From positions 1-40,917 of the forward strand of contig NZ_BCUS01000054.1 of assembly GCF_001591345.1 (NCBI RefSeq): a stretch of 40,917 nt of DNA, given 5' to 3'. Source of the stretch: Variovorax boronicumulans NBRC 103145 (GTDB lineage: Bacteria > Pseudomonadota > Gammaproteobacteria > Burkholderiales > Burkholderiaceae_C). The position numbers were made by a program, and so were the translations under genes. This document shows positions 7,363 to 16,954 of this stretch, piece after piece (within the stretch, counting starts at the first letter, position 1; each line of letters begins with the position of its first letter). Under the pieces are notes generated by a model that was not told where the DNA came from, ran no database searches, and saw nothing but the letters and a program-made list of their open reading frames with translations.

Positions 7363-8706
7363 ATGAAGCACGCATCCGTCGGGGGGTTCCTCGCACACGT
7401 CGCACAACGCAACCCCGGACAGCCCGAGTACCTGCAGGCCGTGACCGAAGTGATGGAGAGCCTGTGGCCCTACATCGAGAAGCACCCCAAGTACACGAGC
7501 CACAGCCTGCTGGAGCGGCTGGTGGAGCCCGAGCGCGTGATCATGTTCCGCGTGTCCTGGGTGGACGACCACGGCGAGGTGCAGGTCAACCGCGGTTTCC
7601 GCATCCAGCACAGCCTGGCCATCGGCCCCTACAAGGGCGGCATGCGCTTCCACCCCTCGGTGAACCTGTCGATCCTCAAATTCCTGGCCTTCGAGCAGAC
7701 CTTCAAGAACGCGCTGACCACGCTGCCCATGGGCGGCGGCAAGGGCGGCGCCGACTTCGACCCCAAGGGCAAGAGCCAGGGCGAGGTGATGCGCTTCTGC
7801 CAGGCCCTCGTGACCGAGCTGTTCCGCCACGTGGGCTCCGACACCGACGTGCCGGCCGGCGACGTGGGCGTGGGCGGGCGCGAGGTCGGCTTCATGGCCG
7901 GCATGGTCAAGAAGCTCACCAACCGCGCCGACTGCGTGTTCACCGGCAAGGGCCTGAGCTTCGGCGGCTCGCTGATCCGCCCGGAGGCCACCGGCTACGG
8001 CAACGTCTACTTCGCGCAGGAAATGCTCAAGCGCAAGGGCCGCAGCTTCGACGGCCTGCGCGTGAGCGTCTCGGGCGCGGGCAACGTGGCGCAGTACACC
8101 ATCGAGAAGGCCATGGCGCTGGGCGCCAAGGTGGTCACCGTGTCCGACTCGAGCGGCACCGTGGTCGACGAGGACGGCTTCACGCCCGAGAAGCTGGCCG
8201 TGCTGATGGACGTGAAGAACCACCTCTATGGCCGCGTGAGCGACTACGCCGAGCGCACCGGCACCCGCTTCGTGGCCGGCGCCACGCCGTGGCACGTGCC
8301 GGTCGACGTGGCGCTGCCCAGCGCCACGCAGAACGAGCTCAACGAGGAAGACGCGCGCACGCTGGTGAAGAACGGCGTGGTGTGCGTGGCCGAAGGCGCC
8401 AACATGCCCTCGACCATGGAGGCCGTGAAGGTGCTCGAAGGCCACGGCGTGCTGTACGCACCGGGCAAGGCCAGCAACGCCGGCGGCGTGGCCACGTCGG
8501 GCCTGGAGATGAGCCAGAACGCGGCCCGTCTGTCATGGACGCGCGACGAGGTCGATGCGCGCCTGCTGCAGATCATGCAGGGCATCCACGAGTCGTGCCT
8601 GCACTACGGTTCGCGCGCCGACGGCAGCGTGAGCTACGTGGATGGCGCGAACATCGCCGGCTTCGTGCGCGTGGCCGATGCGATGCTGGCGCAGGGCGTG
8701 GTCTGA
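7363..8706 (+). CDS. gdhA: NADP-type glutamate dehydrogenase
   Basis: The 447-residue protein has the same length as the E. coli hexameric enzyme. GPYKGGMRFHPSVNLSILKF (88-107) carries the substrate-binding lysine. PMGGGKGGADFDPKGKS (about 122-138) carries the catalytic lysine (Lys127). The dinucleotide-binding turn VSGAGNVAQY follows (about 227-236). It makes glutamate from 2-oxoglutarate and ammonium in the cytoplasm. The start at 7363 is chosen because it matches the family N-terminus; a longer frame upstream would read through the intergenic palindrome. It is monocistronic in appearance, with a 231-bp promoter region shared with the divergent YcxB-like gene. Confidence 0.96.
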   Translation: MKHASVGGFLAHVAQRNPGQPEYLQAVTEVMESLWPYIEKHPKYTSHSLLERLVEPERVIMFRVSWVDDHGEVQVNRGFRIQHSLAIGPYKGGMRFHPSVNLSILKFLAFEQTFKNALTTLPMGGGKGGADFDPKGKSQGEVMRFCQALVTELFRHVGSDTDVPAGDVGVGGREVGFMAGMVKKLTNRADCVFTGKGLSFGGSLIRPEATGYGNVYFAQEMLKRKGRSFDGLRVSVSGAGNVAQYTIEKAMALGAKVVTVSDSSGTVVDEDGFTPEKLAVLMDVKNHLYGRVSDYAERTGTRFVAGATPWHVPVDVALPSATQNELNEEDARTLVKNGVVCVAEGANMPSTMEAVKVLEGHGVLYAPGKASNAGGVATSGLEMSQNAARLSWTRDEVDARLLQIMQGIHESCLHYGSRADGSVSYVDGANIAGFVRVADAMLAQGVV

Positions 8707-8731
8707 GCGTTGCCCGAGCGAACGTGGCGCC

Positions 8732-8971
8732 TCAGAGTTCGATGAACGAAGAGGTCGCCTTGTTCAGGGCCAAGCGGCCCTTCGCGGTGATCGATTCCAC
8801 CTGGGCCAGCTGACGGATCGCGCGCTCGTCGGGCGCGTGCTCCGACGGCGGAATGAAGGCAGTCACGAGATCGGCGGCACGCAGCACGCGCAGCCTGTCG
8901 ATGTCTGCGGGCGTGTGGAGGACGTATGGCAATTTCTGCTCGGCGAGGGTCCGAAGAAATTCCATGGACAT
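8732..8971 (-). CDS. small conserved-looking protein of unknown function
   Basis: The 79-residue protein begins MSMEFLRTLAEQKLPYVLHT. It has no membrane segment or recognised motif and is mostly charged helical sequence, including PADIDRLRVLRAADLVTAFI. An AAGGAGA ribosome-binding site lies 6-7 nt before ATG 8971, which supports this start and the reality of the gene. It is convergent with gdhA. I do not recognise the family. Confidence 0.6.
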   Translation of the reverse strand: MSMEFLRTLAEQKLPYVLHTPADIDRLRVLRAADLVTAFIPPSEHAPDERAIRQLAQVESITAKGRLALNKATSSFIEL

Positions 8972-9026
8972 GGGTCGTCTCCTTGTGTTGAGGGGAGGGC
9001 GGTTCGGACATTGTGCGCACAAACAA

Positions 9027-10833
<1,807 letters not shown>

Positions 10834-10840
10834 GCCGCCG

Positions 10841-11968
10841 CTATCGATTGGCCGGTTGAATCGGCCAGGCGGTGGTGTCGGGCCGCAGCAGGTGCCAGAC
10901 CACGGGCGCGATGCCTTCGAAGGTGGCGCGGTAGCGATCGGACAGCCGGTTCTCGTCGGTCACGTCGCGGATCACGATGCCGTCGATGCGCTGCGGATGC
11001 GCACGGAACACCTGCGCGTAGATCTCGGGGTCGGCCTCGCCCGAATCGCCCACGAGCAGGAAGCGGCGTTGCGGAAATTCGGCCAGCAACCGCTCGATCA
11101 CGCCGAGTTTGTGCGCGCGCGAGTCTTCGGCGCTGGGGATCAGCGTGCGCCACGTCGTGCTTTCGCGCAGGTGCATGCTGCCGGCGGGAAAGTCGGCGTC
11201 GCGAATGAAATCGGTGAGCGCGGGGTACAGCTGGATCGGGCTGCCCGAGAGGTAGTGAAAGCGCGTGCCGGGCGCCTGCGCCAGCGCGCGGTAGTGCGCC
11301 GCCATGCCCGGCGCGGCCTCGAAGCGGCGCGCGAAGGTGTTCAGCAGCATCTCGCGCCGGTCGCGCACCTGCGTGCGCTTGATGGTGTCGTCGATGTCCG
11401 AGATGACCGACACGCCCTGCGCCGGCACGATCTGCGCACGGCCGCGAAAGCGCGGCAGCAGCTCGCCCGGACCGGTCACGCCATGGAAGGGCAGCCACTC
11501 CTGCGACGCCGGGATGTGCGAGGCCTCGACGACCGCGCGCAGGTTGCTGCGGCCGTCGGCGCCCGTGGGCGGCATCGTGAGGCGCGTGGCCGAGCCGTCG
11601 AAGACGACGTCGATCACCTTGTCTTCTTCCGACTCGGCATGGAACAGCGCGGTGCGCTGGCTGAAGCGCAGCCGCGCGGCCGGCGTGAGCTTCTTCAGGT
11701 TCATGCCGAGGTAGCGCGCGAGCGCGGCGTCCAGGCCCCAGCGGTGCTCGCGCTCGAACACCCAGGCATGCACGTCGACCTCGAGCCGGCCGTCGGCCGT
11801 GGGGCGCGCGGTGCCGGGCATGAACAGCGCCTCTTCGTCCGATTCCAGCGGCCCGGCAGCATGCAGGGCCTGCAGCGGCGCGAGGCCGGCGAAGAGGGCG
11901 GCGCCGGCCAGCATGGTGCGCCGCGACAGCCGCGGCGGGAGACCGGGCGTGCGGTGCGGCGCCGTCAT
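10841..11968 (-). CDS. App1-type phosphatase (DUF2183), exported
   Basis: The 375-residue protein has a twin-arginine-like signal (SRRTMLAGAALFAGLAP, about 15-31). The C-terminal half carries the HAD-like phosphatase motif DIDDT (191-195), then HYLSGSPIQLYP and KLGVIERLLAEFPQRRFLLVGDSGEADP, as in the App1/DUF2183 family. Yeast App1 is a phosphatidate phosphatase; bacterial substrates are not settled. The ATG at 11968 overlaps the folA stop codon (ATGA), so it is the third gene of a thyA-folA-App1 operon. Its link to folate metabolism is unclear and may be only positional. Confidence 0.85.
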   Translation of the reverse strand: MTAPHRTPGLPPRLSRRTMLAGAALFAGLAPLQALHAAGPLESDEEALFMPGTARPTADGRLEVDVHAWVFEREHRWGLDAALARYLGMNLKKLTPAARLRFSQRTALFHAESEEDKVIDVVFDGSATRLTMPPTGADGRSNLRAVVEASHIPASQEWLPFHGVTGPGELLPRFRGRAQIVPAQGVSVISDIDDTIKRTQVRDRREMLLNTFARRFEAAPGMAAHYRALAQAPGTRFHYLSGSPIQLYPALTDFIRDADFPAGSMHLRESTTWRTLIPSAEDSRAHKLGVIERLLAEFPQRRFLLVGDSGEADPEIYAQVFRAHPQRIDGIVIRDVTDENRLSDRYRATFEGIAPVVWHLLRPDTTAWPIQPANR

Positions 11969-12483
11969 GCCGCGATGCGTTCGTAGGTCACGAAGCTGAA
12001 GGGCAGGCCGTCCTTGGCCGAGACGTGCGACTCGCGCTGCGTCTCGCGCCACACGGCGGCGTCGAGCACGGGGGCGTGCGCGTCGCCTTCGTAGTCGCGA
12101 GCGATCTCGGTGACCACGGCGCGTTGGGCCAGCGGCTCGGCTTCGGCGTAGATCTGTGCGCCGCCGATCACCCAGACTTCGGGCGCGTCCGACGGCGTGC
12201 ACAGCGACAGCGCATCGGGCAGGCTGCCGACCGCTTGCGCGCCTTCGGCCTGCCAATCGGCTTGCCTGGTGACCACGATGTTCCGGCGGCCCGGCAGCGG
12301 GCGAAAGCGCGGCGGCAGCGAGTCCCAGGTCTTGCGGCCCATCACCACGGGCGCGCCCGCGGTCTGCTGCTTGAAGTGCGCCATGTCCTCGGGCAGGTGC
12401 CAGGGAATGGTGTTGTTCACGCCGATCACGCCGTTGGCGGCGCGCGCGAAGATCAGGTTGATGCGGGGCGTGGTGGCACTCAT
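11965..12483 (-). CDS. folA: dihydrofolate reductase
   Basis: The 172-residue protein has the DHFR landmarks: NGVIGVNNTIPWHLPEDMAHFK (18-38; Asp33 is the probable catalytic acid), VVMGRKTWDSLP, RNIVVTRQADW and VWVIGGAQIYAEAEPLA. It regenerates tetrahydrofolate from the dihydrofolate produced by thymidylate synthase. It lies 5 nt downstream of thyA and overlaps the App1-type gene by ATGA, so all three are probably cotranscribed. Length is normal for the family. Confidence 0.96.
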   Translation of the reverse strand: MSATTPRINLIFARAANGVIGVNNTIPWHLPEDMAHFKQQTAGAPVVMGRKTWDSLPPRFRPLPGRRNIVVTRQADWQAEGAQAVGSLPDALSLCTPSDAPEVWVIGGAQIYAEAEPLAQRAVVTEIARDYEGDAHAPVLDAAVWRETQRESHVSAKDGLPFSFVTYERIAA

Positions 12484-12488
12484 GGCAC

Positions 12489-13328
12489 TCACACCGCCAC
12501 CGGCGCCTTGATCGGATCGCCGTGCTTGTAGTCCAGCACTTCGAAGTCTTCGTACTGGTAGTCGAAGATCGAGTCGGGCTTGCGCTTGATGTTCAGCGTG
12601 GGGTAGGGGAAGGGCGTGCGGCTGAGCTGCAGCTTCACCTGCTCGGCGTGGTTGCTGTAGATGTGGCAGTCGCCGCCGGTCCAGATGAAGTCGCCCACGT
12701 CGAGGTCGCACTGCTGCGCCACCATGTGCGTGAGGAGCGCGTAGCTGGCGATGTTGAAGGGCACGCCCAGGAAGATGTCGCCGCTGCGCTGGTAGAGCTG
12801 GCAGCTGAGCTTGCCGCGCTCGCCCTCGGCCTGCGGCGGCGCCACGTAGAACTGGAAGAAGGCGTGGCAGGGCATGAGCGCCATCTTCGACAGCTCGGCC
12901 ACGTTCCAGGCGCTCACGATGATGCGGCGCGAGTCGGGGTTGCTCTTCAGCGTCTTGATGACGTCGGAAATCTGGTCGATGTGGCCGCCGTCGGGCGTGG
13001 GCCAGCTGCGCCACTGCACGCCGTACACCGGGCCCAGGTCGCCGTCTTCGCGCGCCCATTCGTCCCAGATGGTGACGCCGCGTTCCTTGAGCCAGTTGTT
13101 GTTGCTGGAGCCGGTCAGGAACCACAGCAGTTCCTGGATGATGGACTTCAGGTGCACCTTCTTCGTGGTCACCAGCGGAAAGCCCTCGTTCAGGTCGAAG
13201 CGCATCTGGTGGCCGAACACGCTCTTGGTGCCCGTGCCCGTGCGGTCGCTCTTGAACACGCCGTGCGTGTCGACGTGGCGCATGAAATCTTCGTACTGGG
13301 AGCGGACGGGGCGGGCAGGGAGGGTCAT
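12489..13328 (-). CDS. thyA: thymidylate synthase
   Basis: The 279-residue protein matches Thy[21 protein letters not shown] (27-46) is the phosphate-binding region. [11 protein letters not shown] (99-109) follows, then [13 protein letters not shown] with catalytic Cys154, and the [22 protein letters not shown] block. It converts dUMP to dTMP with methylenetetrahydrofolate. Its start codon is only 36 nt from that of nitrile hydratase alpha on the other strand, so their promoters must overlap. On the minus strand TAAAAT sits 7 nt before the ATG, with no clear ribosome-binding site. Confidence 0.97.
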   Translation of the reverse strand: MTLPARPVRSQYEDFMRHVDTHGVFKSDRTGTGTKSVFGHQMRFDLNEGFPLVTTKKVHLKSIIQELLWFLTGSSNNNWLKERGVTIWDEWAREDGDLGPVYGVQWRSWPTPDGGHIDQISDVIKTLKSNPDSRRIIVSAWNVAELSKMALMPCHAFFQFYVAPPQAEGERGKLSCQLYQRSGDIFLGVPFNIASYALLTHMVAQQCDLDVGDFIWTGGDCHIYSNHAEQVKLQLSRTPFPYPTLNIKRKPDSIFDYQYEDFEVLDYKHGDPIKAPVAV

Positions 13329-13329
13329 G

Positions 13330-13358
13330 TTGGGAATTTTACGGGGCGGCGCTAGCAT
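13330..13358 (+). promoter_or_regulatory. candidate promoter for nitrile hydratase, leaderless-type
   Basis: TTGGGA (13330-13335) and TAGCAT (13353-13358) are 17 bp apart. The ATG at 13365 begins 6 nt after the -10 box, so transcription would start at or beside the start codon. No ribosome-binding site is visible. Confidence 0.5.
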
Positions 13359-13364
13359 CGGCCG

Positions 13365-14003
13365 ATGACCGGCCATGACCACTCCCACGACCATTCCCAC
13401 GACCACAGCGAACTCGGCGAGATGGACCTGCGCGTGCGCGCCCTCGAAAGCGTGCTCACGCAAAAAGGCTACATCGACCCCGCCGCGCTCGATGCGCTGA
13501 TCGACACCTACCAGACCCGCATCGGCCCGCGCAACGGCGCACGGGTGGTGGCGCGGGCCTGGGTCGACCAGACGTTCCATGAATGGCTGATGGCCGACGC
13601 CACGGCGGCCATCGCCTCGCTGGGCTACACCGGCCGACAAGGCGAGCACATGGTCGCGGTGGCCAACACCGACGACCAGCACCACATGGTCGTCTGCACC
13701 CTGTGCAGCTGCTACCCCTGGCCCGTGCTCGGCCTGCCGCCCACCTGGTACAAGAGCGCGCCCTACCGCTCGCGTGCCGTGAAAGACCCGCGCGGCGTGC
13801 TGGCCGATTTCGGCACGACCTTGCCCGAGACCACGCGCATCCGCGTCTGGGACTCGACCGCCGAGGTGCGCTACCTCGTGATCCCGCAGCGCCCGGCCGG
13901 CACCGAGGGCTGGAGCGAAGACGAACTCGCCGCGCTGGTCTCGCGCGATTCGATGATCGGCACGCGCGTGGTCGAGGCGCCGTCGGCAAGGAGCGCCGCA
14001 TGA
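13365..14003 (+). CDS. nthA: cobalt-type nitrile hydratase, alpha subunit
   Basis: The 212-residue protein carries [12 protein letters not shown] (109-120), the metal claw of nitrile hydratase with Cys111, Cys114 and Cys116. Thr at position 112 is the hallmark of the cobalt rather than the iron type, which has Ser. The [21 protein letters not shown] and RDSMIG blocks also match. The N-terminus is His-rich, with His at positions 4, 6, 8, 10, 12 and 14, as I recall in the Comamonas testosteroni enzyme; it may help cobalt handling. The enzyme hydrates nitriles to amides. The beta subunit follows with an ATGA overlap. No amidase, aldoxime dehydratase or cobalt transporter gene is nearby. Confidence 0.96.
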   Translation: MTGHDHSHDHSHDHSELGEMDLRVRALESVLTQKGYIDPAALDALIDTYQTRIGPRNGARVVARAWVDQTFHEWLMADATAAIASLGYTGRQGEHMVAVANTDDQHHMVVCTLCSCYPWPVLGLPPTWYKSAPYRSRAVKDPRGVLADFGTTLPETTRIRVWDSTAEVRYLVIPQRPAGTEGWSEDELAALVSRDSMIGTRVVEAPSARSAA

Positions 14004-14665
14004 CCTACACGACCCACGCCGACCTCGGCGGACAACCCGGCTTCGGCCCCGTCACGCCCGAGCCCGAAGGCGAGCTGTTCCACGGCGCCTGGGAGCCGCG
14101 CGCACTGGCGCTCACGCTGGCCATGGGCGCCACCGGCTCCTGGAACATCGACACCAGCCGCGCCGCGCGCGAGACGCTGCCCGATTACCGCGACCTGAGC
14201 TACTACCAGATCTGGCTGGGCGCGCTGGAGCAGCTGATGCTGCAACGCGGACAGGTCTTCGCGGACGAGATCGCGTCCGGGCAGATGCACCATCCGGCCA
14301 CGCCGGTCGCCCGCGTGCTGCAGGCCGCGAACGTGCCCGCCGTGCTCGCCAGGGGCTCCGGCACCGAGCGCCCCGCATCGGCGCCCGCGCGCTTTGCGGT
14401 CGGGCAGGCCGTGCGCATGCACCTCGGGCGCGTCGACCACCACACGCGCCTGCCGGGCTACGTGCAGGGCAAGCGCGGCACGATCGAACACATCCACGGC
14501 GCGCACGTGTTCGCCGATGCGAATGCGCAGGGCCTGGGCGAGCAGCCGCAATGGCTCTACACCGTGGTCTTCGACGAAGCCGAGCTGTGGGGCGACGCCG
14601 CGCCGCGCCAGAACCTGGCCGTGTCGGTCGATGCGTGGGAAAGCTACCTGGAGCCCGCGGCATGA
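14000..14665 (+). CDS. nthB: nitrile hydratase, beta subunit
   Basis: The 221-residue protein starts with a family-typical DLGG-x-x-GFGPV (about 8-17), then [21 protein letters not shown]. The C-terminal SH3-like barrel has [40 protein letters not shown]. The [12 protein letters not shown] block (around residue 152) is the strongly conserved beta-subunit signature. It forms the heterodimer with alpha and lines the active site. It overlaps alpha and the accessory gene by ATGA at both ends, so expression is coupled. Confidence 0.94.
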   Translation: MTYTTHADLGGQPGFGPVTPEPEGELFHGAWEPRALALTLAMGATGSWNIDTSRAARETLPDYRDLSYYQIWLGALEQLMLQRGQVFADEIASGQMHHPATPVARVLQAANVPAVLARGSGTERPASAPARFAVGQAVRMHLGRVDHHTRLPGYVQGKRGTIEHIHGAHVFADANAQGLGEQPQWLYTVVFDEAELWGDAAPRQNLAVSVDAWESYLEPAA

Positions 14666-15039
14666 AGGCGAACGACATGCCGCCGCTCGCACTCGCCCCG
14701 GGCATGCCGCGCGACGCCGACGGGCCGGTGTTCAGGGAACCGTGGGAGGCTCAGGCCTTCGCGATGACGCTGGCGTTGCACGAGCGCGGATTGTTCAGCT
14801 GGGTCGAATGGGCCGAGGCGCTGGCCACCCAGATCAGCGCTGCGCAAGCCGCAGGCGACCCCGACACGGGCGACACCTACTACCGCCACTGGCTCGCCGC
14901 GCTCGAAAACCTCGTGGCCCGCAAGGGCGCGAGTTCCGGCGAGGAACTGGCCCGTTACCGCCACGCCTGGGACCACGCGGCGGAGCGCACGCCGCACGGC
15001 CAGCCGATCGAGCTGCGCGGCGAGGATTTTTCTGGCTAG
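14662..15039 (+). CDS. nitrile hydratase accessory protein (metallochaperone-like)
   Basis: The 125-residue protein resembles the N-terminal helical part of the beta subunit (FREPWEAQAFAMTLALHERG, then TYYRHWLAALENLV), as expected for the small P14K/NhlE-type activators of cobalt nitrile hydratases. These proteins bind the alpha subunit and help insert cobalt and oxidise the claw cysteines. It starts in an ATGA overlap with nthB. Its stop codon overlaps the stop of the convergent FAD-dehydrogenase gene. The end, PIELRGEDFSG, is short and has no metal-binding motif that I can identify. Confidence 0.88.
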   Translation: MKANDMPPLALAPGMPRDADGPVFREPWEAQAFAMTLALHERGLFSWVEWAEALATQISAAQAAGDPDTGDTYYRHWLAALENLVARKGASSGEELARYRHAWDHAAERTPHGQPIELRGEDFSG

Positions 15040-16463
15040 ACCCGGATCACGCGCCCCGGGTTCAGGATGTTCTTCGGATCGAGCCCGCGCTTGATCGCCC
15101 GCATCATCTCCAGCGCCACCGGCGACTTGTGCTTCTCGAGCTTGTCGACCTTGAGCGAGCCCACGCCATGCTCGGCCGAGAACGAGCCGCCGAACTGCTC
15201 GACCGCGTCGTAGACGAGCGTGTTGATGCGCTCTTCCTCGTTCTTCAAAAACGCCTTGGTGTCGATATTCTCGGGCGCCTGCACGTTGTAGTGCAGGTTG
15301 CCGTCGCCCAGGTGGCCGAAGTTCACCAGCCGCACGCCAGCGATCTCGCGTTTCAGCAGTGCGTCGGTGGCTTCCACGAAGGCCGGGATGCGCGACACGG
15401 GGATCGAGATGTCGTGCTTGATGTTCAGCCCCTCTTCGGCCTGTGCGAGCGGAATGCTCTCGCGGATGTGCCAGAGCTGGTGCGCCTGCGTGAGGTTCTC
15501 GGCCACCACCGCGTCGGTCACGCAGCCGTCTTCGAAGGCGGTTTCGAGCAGCGCCTCGAAGCGCGCGCGGGCGTGGTCCTCGGACTCGCTGTCGGAGTTC
15601 TCGAGCAGCACGCAGTAGGGCACGGCCTCGTCGGCGATGAAGGGCACGCGCAGCTGCGGCATGTGCTTGTCGACCAGGCTCAGCGCGAACTTGCCCATCA
15701 CCTCGAAGCCCGTGAGGCCCGAGCCCAGGTGCTTGTGCGCCAGGCCCAGCAGCGTGACGGCGTGGTCGAGCGAGGGCACGGCGGCCCAGGCCGTGAGCTG
15801 TGCGGCGGGCAGCGGGTACAGCTTCATGGTCGCGGCGGTGATGACGCCCAGCGTGCCTTCGCTGCCGACGATCAGGTCGCGCAGGTCGTAGCCCGTGTTG
15901 TCCTTGCGCAGGCCGCTCGTGCCTTCCCAGATCTCGCCCTGCGGCGTGACCACTTCCAGGCCCAGGCACAGGTCGCGCGTGTTGCCGTAGCGCACGACCT
16001 GCGTGCCGCCCGCGTTGGTCGCGAGGTTGCCGCCGATGGTGCAGCTGCCCTCGGCCGCCAGGCTCAGGGGGAACAGGTAGCCGGCTTTCTCGGCTGCATC
16101 CTGCAGGGTCTGCAGGATGCAGCCGGCCTCGACGGTCATCGTGAGGTTGGCGGCGTCGATGTTGCGGATCGCGTTCAGTCGCTGCAGGCTCAGCACCACC
16201 TGCGTGCCGCTGTCGTCGGGAATGGAGCCGACCGCCAGGCCGGTGTTGCCGCCCTGCGGAATGACGGCCGTGCCGGCCGCGGCGCAGGCCTTGACCACGT
16301 CGGCCACCTGTTGCGCATTGGCCGGGCGCACCACGGCGAGCGACTTGCCGCGCGCGCGCTTGCGCCAGTCCTGCTCGTAGGCCGCGAGGTCGCCCTCGGT
16401 CAGCACGTGCGTGGCGCCGACGATGGCGCGCAGTTGGTCGATGAGGGAAGAAGAAGTGGTCAT
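15036..16463 (-). CDS. FAD-linked dehydrogenase of the GlcD / D-2-hydroxyglutarate dehydrogenase type
   Basis: The 475-residue protein has an N-terminal FAD-binding PCMH-type domain with PQGGNTGLAVGS (about 69-80) and GSCTIGGNLATNAGG (about 140-154). TGYDLRDLIVGSEGTLGVIT follows. The C-terminal FAD-oxidase domain has NFGHLGDGNLHYNV and FSAEHGVGSLKVDKL, whose histidines are typical metal and substrate ligands. It oxidises a D-2-hydroxy acid; D-lactate, glycolate and D-2-hydroxyglutarate are all possible. It is cotranscribed with the DUF2069 gene upstream through a 4-nt overlap. A perfect 35-nt hairpin lies within the coding sequence at 16091-16125. Confidence 0.9.
   Translation of the reverse strand: MTTSSSLIDQLRAIVGATHVLTEGDLAAYEQDWRKRARGKSLAVVRPANAQQVADVVKACAAAGTAVIPQGGNTGLAVGSIPDDSGTQVVLSLQRLNAIRNIDAANLTMTVEAGCILQTLQDAAEKAGYLFPLSLAAEGSCTIGGNLATNAGGTQVVRYGNTRDLCLGLEVVTPQGEIWEGTSGLRKDNTGYDLRDLIVGSEGTLGVITAATMKLYPLPAAQLTAWAAVPSLDHAVTLLGLAHKHLGSGLTGFEVMGKFALSLVDKHMPQLRVPFIADEAVPYCVLLENSDSESEDHARARFEALLETAFEDGCVTDAVVAENLTQAHQLWHIRESIPLAQAEEGLNIKHDISIPVSRIPAFVEATDALLKREIAGVRLVNFGHLGDGNLHYNVQAPENIDTKAFLKNEEERINTLVYDAVEQFGGSFSAEHGVGSLKVDKLEKHKSPVALEMMRAIKRGLDPKNILNPGRVIRV
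16091..16125. repeat. perfect inverted repeat inside a coding sequence
   Basis: Arms of 16 bp (16091-16106 and 16110-16125) are exact reverse complements around a 3-nt loop. The core is GGCTGCATCCTGCAG on the left and CTGCAGGATGCAGCC on the right. On the coding strand it encodes GCILQTLQDAA of the FAD dehydrogenase. All 16 pairs were checked base by base. Confidence 0.9.
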
Positions 16464-16876
16464 TGGGCGGAAGCCTCCAGGGGACGGGCAGCGGCAGCAG
16501 CGGCCTTGGCGTGACGCAGGCGAAGGCGCACATGCCACGCGCAGGCCGCGAAGAGCACGAGGCACAGCAGCACCTCGACGAGCGCGAGGACCTGCCCCAC
16601 GCCGTTGGTGTCGCTCCAGGCGCGCACCACGCCCTCGGTGAAATAGAGCCAGATCATCAGGCTGACCCAGCGGTAGGTGTACATCCGGTTCTTGTAGAGC
16701 CCCGCGAGCGGAATGACCAGCGGCAGCACCTTGAGCGCCAGCAGCGAGCCGCCCGGGCGCAGCGGCGCCAGCCACAGTTCCCAGGCCAGGCCCAGCACGA
16801 TCAGGCCGACGAGGCTGCCCACGGCGGCCCATCGGGTGGCGCGGACGGAAGAGGGCGGGAGTGGGGTGTCGGACAC
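16460..16876 (-). CDS. DUF2069 membrane protein
   Basis: The 138-residue protein is predicted to have four membrane segments (about 17-33, 44-60, 68-84 and 95-115). GLYKNRMYTYRWVSLMIWLYF (about 59-79) and the following EGVVRAWSD are typical of the DUF2069 family. Function is unknown. A GTG at 16876 is taken as the start because no ATG precedes the first membrane segment. No convincing ribosome-binding site is visible, so the start is less sure. It overlaps the FAD dehydrogenase by 4 nt and is divergent from the YihY-family gene. Confidence 0.8.
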   Translation of the reverse strand: MSDTPLPPSSVRATRWAAVGSLVGLIVLGLAWELWLAPLRPGGSLLALKVLPLVIPLAGLYKNRMYTYRWVSLMIWLYFTEGVVRAWSDTNGVGQVLALVEVLLCLVLFAACAWHVRLRLRHAKAAAAAARPLEASAQ

Positions 16877-16954
16877 GGTGGCGGCGAAAGAAGAAGAGGG
16901 GGCGCACCGGGGGGCCGGGCGCCTCTGGAAAGAGCGGATGGCATGATACCGGGC

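Noticed and set aside
14394..16514. 706-codon plus-strand frame across the nitrile hydratase and FAD-dehydrogenase genes
   Set aside because: It overlaps three well-supported genes, and its translation is low-complexity Ala/Arg/His sequence.
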